DNA of 64,000 nucleotides from NCBI GenBank assembly GCA_963932465.1, contig OZ010791.1, positions 619,635,800-619,699,799 on the forward strand, written 5' to 3'. A model generated the notes under the pieces. That model made no database searches, was not told the origin of the DNA, and saw only the letters and a list, made by a program, of their open reading frames with translations. Below are positions 23,891 to 35,209 of the stretch, piece by piece. A program made the position numbers and the translations under genes. Within the stretch, counting starts at the first letter, position 1. Every line of letters starts with the position of its first letter. The DNA is from Maratus speciosus (lineage: Eukaryota; Arthropoda; Arachnida; Araneae; Salticidae).

Positions 23891-25991
23891 ACAAAGTGTG
23901 TTTATTTGTGCAATTTTTTTTTTCATTATTTATGACATCCCTGCTCTTTCTCTTGTTTAGAATCAACTTCAGTTTATGAGTGGAGGGGTTAATATCAACT
24001 CACCATTGATTCTAAATGTATTTTTACAGTTAAATTAATTTTAAATTAGATTAAATAAAGGAAATTGCTTAGGGAAACGGCTACATATACAAATTGTAAG
24101 AAAATTTAAAATTTTTAATACTAACACACAATTTTAACTTTATATTTGGATTCTTTAGTAAATTCTACTTTCGGATACCAAACAGGAAGTCACGTTGTTT
24201 AGGAATTATAGAATTTAAAGTTCGGAACTCCTAATGTTAAATTTGTTTTGTCATTGCAAAACAGTTGGCACTAAATTTTGAAGCGTAATTCAAAAACTAC
24301 TTGGCGAAATGAGTCATACTTTTGAAAAGATCTTCTAGAAAAGTCGAAAAATTTATATAGTGTTACAATTACCTCTTTTTTTTTTTTTTTTTTTTTCAAA
24401 AAAATAAATTTTTTATACTATTCCCTATTTGACGATGCAAAAAATGAAATTCTGCTATGTTTAGAAGCGGTGCAAGATTAAAAGAGAAAGCCACAACGCC
24501 GGTCGTTGTCACCATCGTTGTTATTGTTATATATTTCTAAATTGACGACGACAGAGAAGTACGTAGTGACAGAAATAGAATTTTGTTGTTAAATAATAAT
24601 AACAACAATCAAGATTGATTGTTTAGTAGATTAGGATTGGGTTACTATACACAATAAACTGAAAATAACAGTTACCGTATTCGTATATACTCGCGTATAA
24701 GTCAACCCTTATATTCGAGAAACAAATGTGTTAAATACTAGTATTTTTGACTAATTATCTTCTCCTTATTTAATATCAGATAATTTTTGCAACTTGATAA
24801 GATGAAGACAACATTTTTTAAATGCTAGTAAGTTTTATATGCATTGCGTCATAAAATATTTATCCTAAACTATAAATTAGGAAGAAAAAAAATATTGTAC
24901 TTTACCTAATTTCTGTTTTTCAGCCAATTCAATAATTAATCCTTCAAAAATTTGTACTGCAAATAGATAAAAATTCAGGGCAAAATAAATATGAAAAATG
25001 AATAAAATTTATACGCGTGGCTTTATAGTAGTTTTATAAATTGAAAATTTCTGGCTTCCACATGGAAAGATCAGTAAAGTGCTGCCATCTATACAGTAAA
25101 ATTTGAAACAAACCTAAACTTTTACAATAAGGAATTTTGGATACCAAAGCAAGAGCATAAAACAACGACTTATTAGCAATACAAAAAAAAAAAAAAAAAA
25201 AAAAAAATGCTGACAGGTTTGCTTTTATGGATAAAGTACGCTTTGGAGAATGCCTCTTTTTTTGTAATAAGACCAAATTTTAAAATTTTCAATAACAATA
25301 TCCAAATCTTAAACAGCAATTTGATTTTAGTGTGTGTTTTAGCTTTCAAATACCAGATTTCCTGTTATTAGATGAAGAAATATAAGTACGTTATTGATGT
25401 AAAGTTTTATTCTCCAAATGTTGAATTATTTTTTTCTTTTATATTTCCTACAAAAATTGTTCTTTATACTGCTCCCCCCCCCCCCCCCCAGTATGTTAAG
25501 TGTTAAATAGTTTATATTCACATACTATTATTTACTTGCATTTTTATAATTTTTATACATAAAATATGAAATTATATTCGAATGATGTATGAATATTATC
25601 TATTAAGTGAAAATAGAGTGCTTCATCTAGGTGCTACAGCATCATAAATATTTGACAGAAAAGAGGTATTATCTTATCTTAATCCTAATATTATAAATGT
25701 GAAAGTGCGTGTGTAATTGTGAATGTTTGTGTCAAATCAACGTCAAAACGGATGATTTAATGCCTTTGTACCTTTGCATATAGATGGATTATAATACAGA
25801 AATGAACATAAGCTATGTTTTATTTATTTTATTCAATTTTTTTCTTAATTCAAAATTTCATTATTTTCATAAAAAAATTATTTCTTCTTTCGTTGCCAAG
25901 AAATAAAAACCCGGAATAATAATTTCTTCTCAATAATTAATTTTCAATAAAGGAAAGTTAAATTTCTAGTGCTTAATTTCACCTTGAGTAA
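23891..25991. other. Non-coding, homopolymer-rich
   Basis: T and A runs lie near 24376-24396 and 25182-25207, and a C-run of about 18 near 25472-25489. Around 25680-25740 CTAATATTATAAATGTGAAAG resembles a dispersed repeat start common in arthropods. No ORF or paired element ends were recognised. Confidence 0.4.
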
Positions 25992-26325
25992 ATAATTAAA
26001 TTCATATAAAAAGCACAAATAAAACGTACTAAAATTGCTTGCAGGTGCATATATATTTATATAAAATTATTTAAAATACCTTAAAAATCCATTAAAAACT
26101 CAAAAACTTTTCCAGCCAATTCAACTCCTAGACGAATAAAACGCACAGAGAAATAACATTTAAATAACCACTGAAGATGACCCTGAGAATTGGCTGAAAA
26201 CGTTATGGGTTTTCAATGGATTTTTAAAGTATTTTAATGTGTTTTAAATAATTTTATATTATATGTATGCACCTGCAAGCAATTTTAGAAATGCATTTCA
26301 TTTGTGCTTTTTATAGGAATTTAAT
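25992..26325. mobile_element. Foldback MITE
   Basis: Arms of about 120 bp are inverted copies. The left arm contains ATAAAAAGCACAAATAAAAC and TTGCTTGCAGGTGCATATAT; the right arm (26195-26325) contains the inverse, TATGCACCTGCAAGCAATTT and TTTGTGCTTTTTATAGG. The short centre reads GACCCTGAGAATTGGCTGAA with an inverse partner TTCCAGCCAATTC near 26112. Non-coding. Target duplication not resolved. Confidence 0.75.
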
Positions 26326-29300
26326 TAATTTTCAATTGAAAGCTATTCCTTTGAAAAAGGAAAATGAAATTAAAAAAAAAGGATAAATATGTGTCATATT
26401 GGAAATGAAACGGAAATTTTCAAGTATTTCTTAATAATACAAGGTAAATTAATATAAGTTAGTTCATTTTATATTCAGATTGTACTTAACCTTTTTCCCG
26501 TTATAAAATAAATGGCTCTTGTACCTTTTCCCCCTGTGAGATCTTTACCTTTTTTATATATATATATAGACAAATCCCTAATAAACGGAAGAAAAAAAAA
26601 AAAAAAAAAAATCGAACAACATTCTTTTCCGTGCTGCTCTGATCCAAGGAACTCAAATATAGTGTCAAAAGTGGACATTATCTTTTAAAGAAAAAAGTTG
26701 ACACAGTTTTCAATATGTAAACGACCCCTAAATCTTAACAAAAGTCTAACATTAAACAAGAGATTTATAGTGTAACTTCAAAAATCCTATATTCAGGAAT
26801 CCGGCATCAAAACCATCTTTTCCTTTCTTTTTCGAAGAAGAAAAATGGCAATTGTTTATGAATTAAAAACTTCAAGATCGAAAGTAAAAATGTAAAAAAA
26901 GAATATTTGATTTTTTTTAGGAGAGATTCTTTTGAACACGATTTCTTTTTACAGACGAACACTTGTATTTTGTAAGTTTATTATTATTATTATTTATTGC
27001 TATAGCAGGATATATTTTTCAAAACCTGCGAATGCTACTTCTAAAAGAAAGCATTTAAGTTTGTCTATCGCAGATGAAGTAGACCAAAGCCTTCTCAAGA
27101 CTATCAAGCCAGACACGATTTCATTCCCCCACATATGTGACGTCACGACCCGGGGCTGGCGCCAATGCTGAGCATTTGAAACTTGTGTCTGGTTGTTTAG
27201 AATTAAAATGCAACGTATGCACGTGCTGTTTACTTAAAAGAATAGAACATATTCTTTTGAAGGTAAGTTTTATTTTCAAATTAACTACTTATATTTTAAT
27301 ATTACTAGTTTTATGTTTTGTGTTCAGAATATCTTTTATTTTTAACTTCTTTAAAATAAATTAACTATTAAATACCAGTATCGTATTGTCAATAATTCCG
27401 TGTGCGTGTCTCCAAAACAAAACGATATAATTGTACTTCTGTTTCATTTCAAAAACAGCAGTAATTTAAAGTGGCAAAAGTCACTAAATCGTATCGAGAC
27501 TTATATCATTACCTGTTTCTCGTAATTTGCTAAAAATTGGTGCTTGAATGGTGTGAATCGGTGAATTATCTCAAAAGTTATTAATTAATAAAGTTTTCAT
27601 TGTTTAATTATATTCTTTATAAATATATAAAAATAGCTTCATTTTAATATGTGCTAGAGCTAGACAGTTGTGTTGGGGCCAACACATTTCTCCTTATAAT
27701 TTGGAAGCTATATGGCCAATTCAGTTTAAAATTTTAATGTCCTATGCGACTTATTTTTCTACCTCAACTATTATATTTTCAAGTGGAAAATTTAGTTAGG
27801 TCTTTTAATTTAAACAAATTAATTAAAAAAAAAAAAACTTTAAAATCATTATTACTCGGGAATTTATCACTGAAAACTGATGAAATTTAGTCTATAGTAC
27901 AGTACAAATATTATTGTTTAAATTTTACATTTTGGTAATAGCTATTTGCAACATTACCTTTCTTGCTATTCAAAAATTTCGGTTAAAACTTCTGAATTTT
28001 ATTTACTCGGAAATATTGGCACCAGACAGCTGAAACTTATGTCAGACTGGGTTCTTTGGGTACTAATCATGCTCAAAAATGTTCAGCCAAAAGTCTTAGT
28101 TACAAGCCTAATTATTTAGTAATTTCTAACTTGTCACACCTTCCTCCCTTTTTAATATGTTCTGTTTTCTCTCATTAAAGTGACTTTTAATAAACGTCTA
28201 TTTATTAGATAACATTTGTCGTGTGAATAATAACTAATTATTTTGTATGCAGAATTGATTGGGATTTAATTTAATACAAAATTTATGTATTTTTCTTTGA
28301 CATACAGTTTGACAACATTTGCAAGAGAAATATACTACATTTTTTTTCTTTTAAATAGCGGTGCGAATAGAATAGGAAAATACTCGCCGATGGCAGCCCT
28401 GTATACGTACCAATTTATTGTTGTGTTTTAATCTTAAACTCTTAATATCTTGATAAAAATTCCTTTTATAATATTTGTTACATAAACCATGCTTATACGT
28501 GAAAACTGGAAATATGGGGATAATGTGTTTGAATCTCTATTTTTGCAACCACTGTAAACAATTAATTCATAAGATTTGCAAGGCTTGTCAGCGCCCTTAT
28601 GCAAAACAGATGTTGGCGAGCCCCCCCCCCCAACCTCTTCGAAAAAACTGTGTGTGTTTTTATATACATTTTAATGTTTAATTAAAAATAACAATAAATA
28701 AAATAATTTTTCTATAATTACAAATTTACTTGTCATGGCCCTTTATACTTTTCATCTCATATATTGATTATTTTAAGCTTAAAACATGTGAACAATCATT
28801 TAAACAGCCCACACAACATTATTTTTGGAAATGAAATATTTTCGAGGAAGGATTTGGGTTTCTCTATGTTTTTTAGCAGTTAAATCTCAAATATCCGAGG
28901 AAAATGAACATAAGTTAGGAAAATTGTAATTTGGATTGATGAAAGTGTTTTCTTTCTTCTTTTTCCTCTGTCATGTTTCAGTACACTTTAAAAAAATCTA
29001 TTGCTTGTACCTTGCATAATATGTTAAACTAACACAAAATTAAAATAACAATAATAATTTTCCATTTCATGACCTTGTTTTGTTTTATTATGAGAGTTTT
29101 ATGTTTCTCAATTCTAATGGACTTTATGTGAAAATTACCCATTTCTGATAAGTAAAATTTGCAGTAGGTACGAAAAATATATCTGTATGAATATTTAATT
29201 TCATATATGCTTTAATTTTACTATTTATTTATACTAAATTTGTTATGTGAAGGTTTCAAATCACTAAATATTTAATAGAATATTTCCTGTATATTTTCAG

Positions 29301-31329
29301 GCCACAATAAATAATAAAAATAGAACACAAGTTGAATTTGTTTTATTTGACATTCACTTTGCTTTCACTTTAACTTAATTTTAAATGTGGGTTTTGATTG
29401 CACACTTATTAGTATTTATTTATTTTTGAAAGTGAAATAATTGAAAGCAAAATAATTCAATTGATATGCGTTTAAACTGAAAATTTATATATGTATATGT
29501 ATATTAATGTCTTGTTTTTGAATATATAGAAAGTAGATAATTGATATTGTTTCTAAATTTCAAAGTAGAATAAATATAATAAAAACTGTTCACTAAAATA
29601 AATGTAATACTTGGTGGTTTTTTTCCTTATTAATGATCCAATTTTCTTTTATGTACTCTTAACTTTAATACTGAGGCACATTTTTATTGACACAGTGATA
29701 AATATAATATTACAATAACAATAATATAATAACAATCATAAATATAGTATTTTTATTTTTACTGTTGGCGAGTAATCGAAATTGACTGAAAAGCGCTTAA
29801 TTAGCGTCTTTAAACTACAAGTACGTATATAATTTTTTACCGTATGCTATGATAATTAAGTTGGAATGTAGAGGAAAGTATTGATATGTTTTAAATAAGT
29901 CTGTGCTCTTCTCTGCTGGCGTAAGCCCCGCGAAGTGACCGTCACGAAACCTTGTGTTTGGCTTGTAGTCTTTAGGCGGCTTTGAGTTGACTTGATAAAA
30001 AAGTTTGAAAGTGGTTCGCTGTGAAATCGTTGTGTGCTGAGTATGGAAACGGTTCGTCGACAGTTTATAACATTAAACAAGTAAAAAATCCTTCTATATA
30101 TGAAAAAAAGTTTTGATTTGGAAATGGACCAATGAAAATCTGCGTAGATATTCCCGGTAGATCGGCCTCCAATTTGAATGCTTAAGCATGGCCTTTCTTC
30201 GTTAATATTAAAAAAAAAAAACCGTTGCATACAAAAATATGAAAATCGGTGGTATTATAGAGAAATGTTTGATAAACACGCTGATGCAGACAGTTTTCAA
30301 ATCGAAGAATCATTTTAAGAGATATTTAATGTTAAAATTGGACAAAATCGTTCCATTAAAAAAGTTTTATTGGAGCAAAAACTACACATGAGAATTTAAT
30401 CATTTTTAGATCGTTTTATACTTTATAAGTTCCCGGTGTGCAGATTGCATTTATTTATTTTTTTATTTGACTCATTTTTTGAGGTTCTATTTCTATTTTA
30501 AATTCAAATTTTCAGCATTTCGAGAAATATTTTTTATATATTTTAGAAAATGTTATTAATTTAAACTGTTGCCAATTGTAGAAACAGCGCAAACAATAAT
30601 GTTTACTTCAGATTAAAAATTTATTTACATGTGATTATTATAAACAGAAAAAAAACTTTAAAATTAGAATTAAATGATTGCATGTTAAAAGCAGGAAAAT
30701 TACGTCGTAAGAACCATATTTAAACTTGAATTTTAATAGAGAAACAAAATGCTAAAATAAAAAAAATCATTATTATGCGTTAAAACTTGTAAATGGAGGA
30801 AATTACGTCATATTTAAAATGGCCAAAAAATATGGCAAAACAATTTAAATTTAAAAATATATTTGCGCGAGATATTTTGAGATAATCTTTTCAACTATTA
30901 TCGTGAATTCGGAGACAGCGGAAATAATATTTCCTTCTAACAACAAAAGTATTTTCACGTGAATATTAATAAGAGAAATAAAACTTTGGTGTAAATTACG
31001 TCAGATTTAAAACGATACATTTAAAATGAATTATTTAAAAGAACTATCTTATAGCGCTGTTAAAAAATACCGAGAGACAATGACATTGTTTACTTAATTC
31101 ATTTTACATTAGCTTATTTTCAAATGTTTATATAATTTTTTTTTTATTTATTAAATACGAAAACAGCCATTGTATCTCTTAACAGTAGCAGATTTGGTCT
31201 TAAATCCCCAATCAAAAGTAAACGAATGGAAACCCTTTTACAGAGAGATCGCTACTGTTTTATTTATTTATTTTTTTTTTAATTTAATATTTTTAAAGCC
31301 GATCAAATTAGCGTGCTTTTTGGATTTTG
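26326..31329. other. Five kb with no supported gene
   Basis: AT-rich sequence. A stretch near 26768-26800 (AACTTCAAAAATCC, AATCCGGCAT) matches half of the hairpin at 45752-45801. A small G+C-rich island (GACGTCACGACCCGGGGCTG, 27138-27157) and a C-run near 28620 stand out. Around 29900-30080 composition rises slightly (ATGGAAACGGTTCGTCGACA), but no exon-like frame with splice sites could be defended. ORFs of 60 to 124 codons look random. Confidence 0.4.
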
Positions 31330-31374
31330 GTGTGCCTGAACGGGGGTTGGCGAGCGTAGGGGGAAGAGCCCCCT
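31330..31374 (+). mobile_element. Helitron 3-prime terminus
   Basis: GGCGAGCGTAGGGGGAAGAG followed by CCCCCTAG and then T: a hairpin (AGGGGG/CCCCCT) immediately followed by CTAG-T, the canonical Helitron end. The 5-prime end and any Rep-helicase coding sequence were not found upstream, so this is at most a short or truncated non-autonomous copy. Confidence 0.6.
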
Positions 31375-31399
31375 AGTAAATTTAAAAAAAAATCAAAAA

Positions 31400-31941
31400 A
31401 CCCGACTGCATAAAAAGCGAATTAATTAATTATTTCTCATCAATGGGAAACAATTTTCTATATTACTTACCTATTGTTTTTTTAATTACTTGTATTGATG
31501 ACTTTTAAGTAAGTTGTGCTTAATTATTAGTTCCTATCTATAAACACTGTTTTGATGAGGCCTTTAGATGTTTATGATGATTAGAGTTAAAGCTAGAGAT
31601 CCTACCTACACAACTTCTAGGTTGTGTAATATTTAAAAGGAGCTTCTGACTGTGAAATAGTCAATGAAACATCGTCTTCATTTTGAAAGACCTATCCAAC
31701 GATATGCCACTCAGTAGGGTGCATAAAATTTTTTTTCGTCTCTACCGCCATTTTGTATTTTACGGCCGCCGTTTTGAATTTATAAAAGCAAAATCTTGCC
31801 TATAACCATCGGACGGTTAGGACGAATCGATAGAGACCTCATTCGTTAAAATCCATCCAGTCGTTGGGATGTTTCGAGGGTATAAAGAAATCCACATACC
31901 CAGATACGCGTGAAACACATAACCCTTCTTGGCAGTCGGGT
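31400..31941 (-). mobile_element. CCCGACTGC-ended repeat, copy B
   Basis: Inverted relative to copy A at 15594-16116 and colinear over nearly the whole length, including TGTTTATAGATAGGAACTA (inverse here) and the GGCAGTCGGGT end. Some flanking bases (AAATTT...ATCAAAAAA) are also shared, so the true terminus may lie slightly outside. It abuts the start of the Tigger-like gene at about 31950. Confidence 0.7.
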
Positions 31942-31961
31942 AAAAACAGAAGCAAACAATA

Positions 31962-32486
31962 TTGCAATTTTCTACAAAAAGTGACGTTCCGAAGAATATG
32001 CTAAAGAGAAAAAGCACTCATGAGGGAAAAATTGATATGGTGGAAAATTTGCTCTTCGAGTGGTTTCAGTTATGGCGAAGTGAAGGAGTACCCATATCTG
32101 GTCCTATGCTGATTGCACAAGCTAAAGAACATTACCAGGAATTAAAAAATCCTGGTGTATGCGATTATTCTCAAGGACGATTGCATAGATTTAAAGCTCG
32201 AAACGGCTTTCGGAAATTTGGAATGCGCGAAAAAAAAAAAAAAAAAAAAAAAAAAACAGCGGATGATGATCCGCTGAAAATTTTGTCCAAGAGTTTTCTG
32301 AATTTGTTGCCAAAGAGATGTTACCTCCTGATCAAAATTATAACGCGGGTGAGACAGGATTGCTCTGGTGTTGATTGCCGAAAACAACTCTCGCTGCTTC
32401 AAATGAGATAGCTGCACCAGGAATGAAAGATTTAAAAAAAGGATTATGGTACTTGTGTTCTCAAACATCACTGGTACGCATAAATG
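31962..32486 (+). pseudogene. Tigger-like transposase, N-terminal piece
   Basis: Reading from about 31962, a CENP-B/Tc5-type helix-turn-helix domain is clear: ENLLFEWFQLWRSEGVPISG, AKEHYQEL, and RLHRFKARNGFRKFG. A run of 27 A (32230-32256) follows and changes the frame. The catalytic domain then begins with NYNAGETGLLW near 32338-32370. In active pogo transposases the equivalent is NADETGL; here the first catalytic aspartate is glycine. KTTLAASNEIAAPGMK and VFSNITGTHKC follow, and the frame stops where the TA-flanked insert begins. The gene continues at 35444. Frameshifts, a stop at about 32372 and the lost aspartate make it inactive. Confidence 0.85.
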
Positions 32487-32488
32487 TA

Positions 32489-32594
32489 CACTGTAAAAAA
32501 AAAAAACGACATTTTTACAGTACAAAGTACTGTTCATCTCGCGCACAAACTCGATCACAGTTGAATGTACTGTATCTTTCTTTGGTTTCCTGAC
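32489..32594 (+). repeat. Left terminal inverted repeat of the virus-bearing element
   Basis: Starts CACTGTAAAAAAAAAAAACG and ends TTTGGTTTCCTGAC. It pairs with 35360-35441 over most of its length and has about 25 extra bases near ACAGTACAAAGTACTGTTC. The outer 14 bases are near-identical at both ends. Confidence 0.85.
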
Positions 32595-32612
32595 TATTTA
32601 AACATAGAAAAT

Positions 32613-32734
32613 ACAGTAGTTGCGTAAAATTAACAACACAATGTACTGGCAATTTGGACGCCAGTAGTTTGTGCTGTGGTCCAAATGCGTCCAAAATTGC
32701 AAGTACATTATACTGTTAATTTTACGCAACTACA
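32613..32734. repeat. Nested 122-bp palindromic element
   Basis: ACAGTAGTTGCGTAAAATTA at the left is mirrored by TAATTTTACGCAACTAC at the right. A second inner pair is CAATTTGGACGC and GCGTCCAAAATTG. A partial third copy of TTAATTTTACGCAACT abuts the viral sequence at 32762-32778. It may be part of the original MITE interior or a separate small insertion. Confidence 0.7.
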
Positions 32735-32778
32735 GTTCAGCAATTCAGTCACGCAATTCAGTTAATTTTACGCAACTC

Positions 32779-33109
32779 CTTCCGTCGAACAACAGGCCGC
32801 CGCTTCCAACGAAAGAGTCGACGGGCTCTCTGCCTCCAATACACCATTGCTTTTAAAAGTATCCGGCTCGTACAACTGCAGAACTCTTAATACCCGGTCA
32901 CTAGCCGGATTTTCTGCACGGTGCCGGACTTCGTACCCCCTTTGATTATCAAATTGATAACTCGTGAACCTCGCTTCTATTGCGTCAATTATATTATGAG
33001 GAATAGACTGCCGGATTGTAAAATTTGATGTTACGAAGATCATCCTGGGTCTTATTACCATGGAACCCCCCTTTATTTCTGCAGTAAACGTGTACCTATC
33101 AGCCCAAGC
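32779..33109 (-). pseudogene. CRESS virus Rep C-terminal piece, inverted copy
   Basis: The minus-strand reading contains WADRYTFTAEIKGGSMVIRP and VTSNFTIRQSIP, the post-Walker-B segment and motif C of the superfamily 3 helicase domain of circovirus-like Rep. It then runs through the C-terminal tail to about 32779, where viral similarity stops at the palindrome junction. It matches 33825-34165 on the plus strand with a few differences, one of them a G-run one base longer than in the plus copy. On this strand it is joined directly to the N-terminal endonuclease piece, with the central part of the gene absent. Confidence 0.9.
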
Positions 33110-33248
33110 CTTGAAGGTGAGGGCGGCCACTATCCGGGCACCTCTCTCGACCGAATACAAGATAATCGATCGAATCTCTAAAAGCCGATAGGGTTTCATT
33201 ATTAACTTCAAAAGATGTAAAACACCAATATTTTCCACGCGCGTTCAT
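33110..33248 (-). pseudogene. CRESS virus Rep N-terminal endonuclease piece
   Basis: Read from ATG at 33248. RGKYWCFTSFE is rolling-circle motif I and RPHLQG is motif II of the HUH endonuclease domain of circovirus-like Rep proteins. YLVFGRERCPDSG between them is also typical. The start is chosen because Rep proteins usually begin about ten residues before motif I, and no ATG extends the frame usefully upstream. The frame ends at a deletion junction straight after motif II (33108-33112), so motif III and the nucleotide-binding motifs are missing from this strand. The stretch between motif II and motif III appears in neither copy, so the window has no complete Rep gene. Confidence 0.92.
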
Positions 33249-33355
33249 TACAAAATCAAAATACAATTTGAATCTGCCGCGAGCTCGTTTTTGAACTCTT
33301 ATCACGATTCTACGTCATATCCGCTTATCTACTTCCGTCCTGGGACACAGGGACT

Positions 33356-33386
33356 GGGCCAGAAGGTAATACTACTCTTCTGGCCC
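33356..33386 (-). promoter_or_regulatory. CRESS virus replication origin stem-loop, left copy
   Basis: A perfect inverted repeat (GGGCCAGAAG with CTTCTGGCCC) encloses a loop that on the minus strand contains the nonanucleotide TAGTATTAC (33366-33374). This is the canonical nicking site of circovirus-type rolling-circle replication. It lies just upstream of the Rep start on the same strand. A TATAAATA box (33390-33397, minus strand) sits on the far side. GTCCC repeats next to the stem are iteron-like. Confidence 0.93.
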
Positions 33387-33402
33387 ATCTATTTATAGCG
33401 CG

Positions 33403-34215
33403 ATGCACTGGCAGATGCGTGGCACTCCAGAGGAGGCTGCGGAGTATTGCAAAAAAGATGGTGACTACTCCGAATTTGGCCAATTACCGACTATTGTTAA
33501 GAGCAGCGATGTCGCTAAAAGATGTGTGCATCTCGCTGAAAGTGGCGACTTGGAATCGATTAAAGTGGATCATCCTGGATATTATATCAGGTACAAATCT
33601 ATTCTTACATCTATGCTTAAATATGATATAAGTGAGTTAAATGGCAGCTGTGGTGTTTGGATCTCTGGACCACCCAGGTGCGGTAAAGACTATGCAGTAC
33701 GTAATTTAAAATCTGTTTTTGCAAAATCTATGAATAAATGGTGGGATGGGTATCGTAATGAGAAGTATGTGTTAATATCTGATGTAGAACCGGAGCATTG
33801 TAAATGGTTATCTTATTTTTTTAAAAATTTGGGCTGATAGGTACGCGTTTACTGCAGAAATAAAGGGGGTTCCATGGTAATAAGACCCAGGATGATCTTC
33901 GTAACATCAAATTTTACTATCCGGCAGTCTATACCTCATAATATAATTGACGCAATAGAAGCGAGGTTCACGAGTTATCAATTTGATAATCAAAGTGGGT
34001 ACGAAGTCCGGCACCGTGCAGAAAATCCGGCTAGTGACCGGGTATTAAGAGTTCTGCAGTTGTACGAGCCGGATACTTTTAAAAGCAATGGTGTATTGGA
34101 GGCAGAGAGCCCGTCGACTCTTTTGTTGGAGGCGGCGGCCTGTGGTTCGACGGAAGTACAAGAAAACGAGGAGAACCAAGCGTTTTTTTCGCCGGAATTC
34201 TTCCAAAAAAAATGA
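33403..34215 (+). pseudogene. CRESS virus Rep, motif III to C terminus
   Basis: Plus-strand copy of the rest of Rep. EAAEYCKKDGDYSEFG is rolling-circle motif III with the presumed catalytic tyrosine. GVWISGPPRCGKDYAVR is Walker A (R and D replace the usual G and S). WWDGYRNEKYVLISDVEPEH covers Walker B. MVIRPRMIFVTSNFTI is motif C. The frame closes at 33835-33837 and reopens for the C-terminal part to 34215. Compared with the inverted copy, the plus copy has a shorter G-run near 33865, and the T-run near 33815 appears one base too long for the family. These two single-base changes offset each other, so only about 15 codons are out of frame. The N-terminal endonuclease motifs are absent here; the copy starts at a recombination joint near 33400. 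The tail overlaps the capsid ORF by 128 nt in another frame. Confidence 0.9.
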
Positions 34216-34987
34216 ATATTTGAAAACTGTTTTTCATGATGAGGAGATTTACCATTGTTCTTTTGCTGAAAAGAAGGAAGTCAATGTGTGGAAAAAGGTA
34301 GATACTTGGTCCACATTTAATGCATGGAATTTCAAATTAACTGTTATGCCTTATCCTTTACTTGGTAGATTTAAAGAACTGTGTGGACTGTACCGGTGGG
34401 TAAAGTTAAATTATATTTCATTTTATTTTGCTGTAAGTGCCTATACATATCAAGCCTTAACAGAGATGGATGTTGTGATTCAGGAGGAAACTGTTGATAA
34501 AAAACAGAAGTTTACAGGTGCTATTAATAATAATACCCCTAATATGGGTCCTATTCACGGTGCTGATAAAATGCATTTTGTGTGGAATTTAGATAATTTG
34601 GTACAAGAAGAAAAGGCTACTTTAAATTATTTTGAATCATCTACTCATAAAAAAAGTGCTGTGTTAAATAAAAATAAGTATGTAAAGTTTTTTTTCCGAA
34701 TACCCAAGGATGATCGTAGATTTGTTGGTACAGATCATGTAAGTGCATTAACAAGTGCTCAAGATTTGGATTCTTATTTAAATAATATGTATGGTACAAA
34801 GATTCGAAGGGTACCTACTGCTACTGCTATATATGGTAGTTGTGATGATTTTACTAATTTTTTGAAATTTAATTATTATTATTATCAAAGCACCGGGCGA
34901 ATGGATATGAGAGAGCCCCCTTGTCGGCTTGGTGTACATACAAAAATATATGTTGGTTGCACTTTTAAAACTTTAAAAGATTTTTAA
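34088..34987 (+). CDS. CRESS virus capsid-like protein ORF, uninterrupted
   Basis: A 299-codon ORF, unbroken, on the same strand as the Rep piece before it. The first ~45 residues are very rich in arginine and lysine (RQRARRLFCWRRRPVVRRK, then KKTRRTKRFFRR), the DNA-binding and nuclear-import tail typical of circovirus-like capsids. The rest is aromatic and beta-prone, as in single-jelly-roll capsids. The family is assigned from the basic tail, its position between rep and the origin, and its length, not from a specific motif. Start options: ATG at 34088 is the first in frame and includes the whole basic tail. A polyadenylation hexamer AATAAA lies at 35007-35012. The lack of any stop is unusual for an endogenous viral copy. 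Confidence 0.85.
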   Translation: MVYWRQRARRLFCWRRRPVVRRKYKKTRRTKRFFRRNSSKKNEYLKTVFHDEEIYHCSFAEKKEVNVWKKVDTWSTFNAWNFKLTVMPYPLLGRFKELCGLYRWVKLNYISFYFAVSAYTYQALTEMDVVIQEETVDKKQKFTGAINNNTPNMGPIHGADKMHFVWNLDNLVQEEKATLNYFESSTHKKSAVLNKNKYVKFFFRIPKDDRRFVGTDHVSALTSAQDLDSYLNNMYGTKIRRVPTATAIYGSCDDFTNFLKFNYYYYQSTGRMDMREPPCRLGVHTKIYVGCTFKTLKDF

Positions 34988-35198
34988 ATAATGTGATATT
35001 TGCTTAAATAAATTAGCTCTGTTTTTTAGCAGAGTCCCTATAGTACTTTAGTCTGTATTTAATGTAATTTAAGTTAATGCTCCTTCTCTTTCAGCAACCG
35101 GCGTTCATATCTGTAATCAATCTTTGAATCGGTATCAGTTTTTGAATCTTGCTTTTTTATCTGATAGAAGAATTTCAATGCGAGCGCGTAGCGCGCGC

Positions 35199-35206
35199 TA
35201 TAAATA
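35199..35206 (+). promoter_or_regulatory. Viral TATA box next to the right origin
   Basis: TATAAATA sits four bases before the origin stem on the strand that would transcribe rep. An equivalent motif sits beside the left origin at 33390-33397. The placement is consistent with a rep promoter; promoter function is inferred. Confidence 0.5.
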
Positions 35207-35209
35207 GAT

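Noticed and set aside
26932..27364. Overlapping 75- to 79-codon ORFs near a G+C-rich patch
   Set aside because: No domain, no convincing splice sites, AT-rich composition on both sides.
29856..30230. 124-codon minus-strand ORF starting in a poly-Phe run
   Set aside because: No recognisable domain and low complexity at its start; no splice-site or homology support.
31817..32017. 66-codon minus-strand ORF
   Set aside because: It lies mainly in the CCCGACTGC-ended repeat and runs into the Tigger gene; no domain.
32142..32558. 138-codon minus-strand ORF with a long poly-Phe run
   Set aside because: Antisense of the Tigger piece across its A27 tract.
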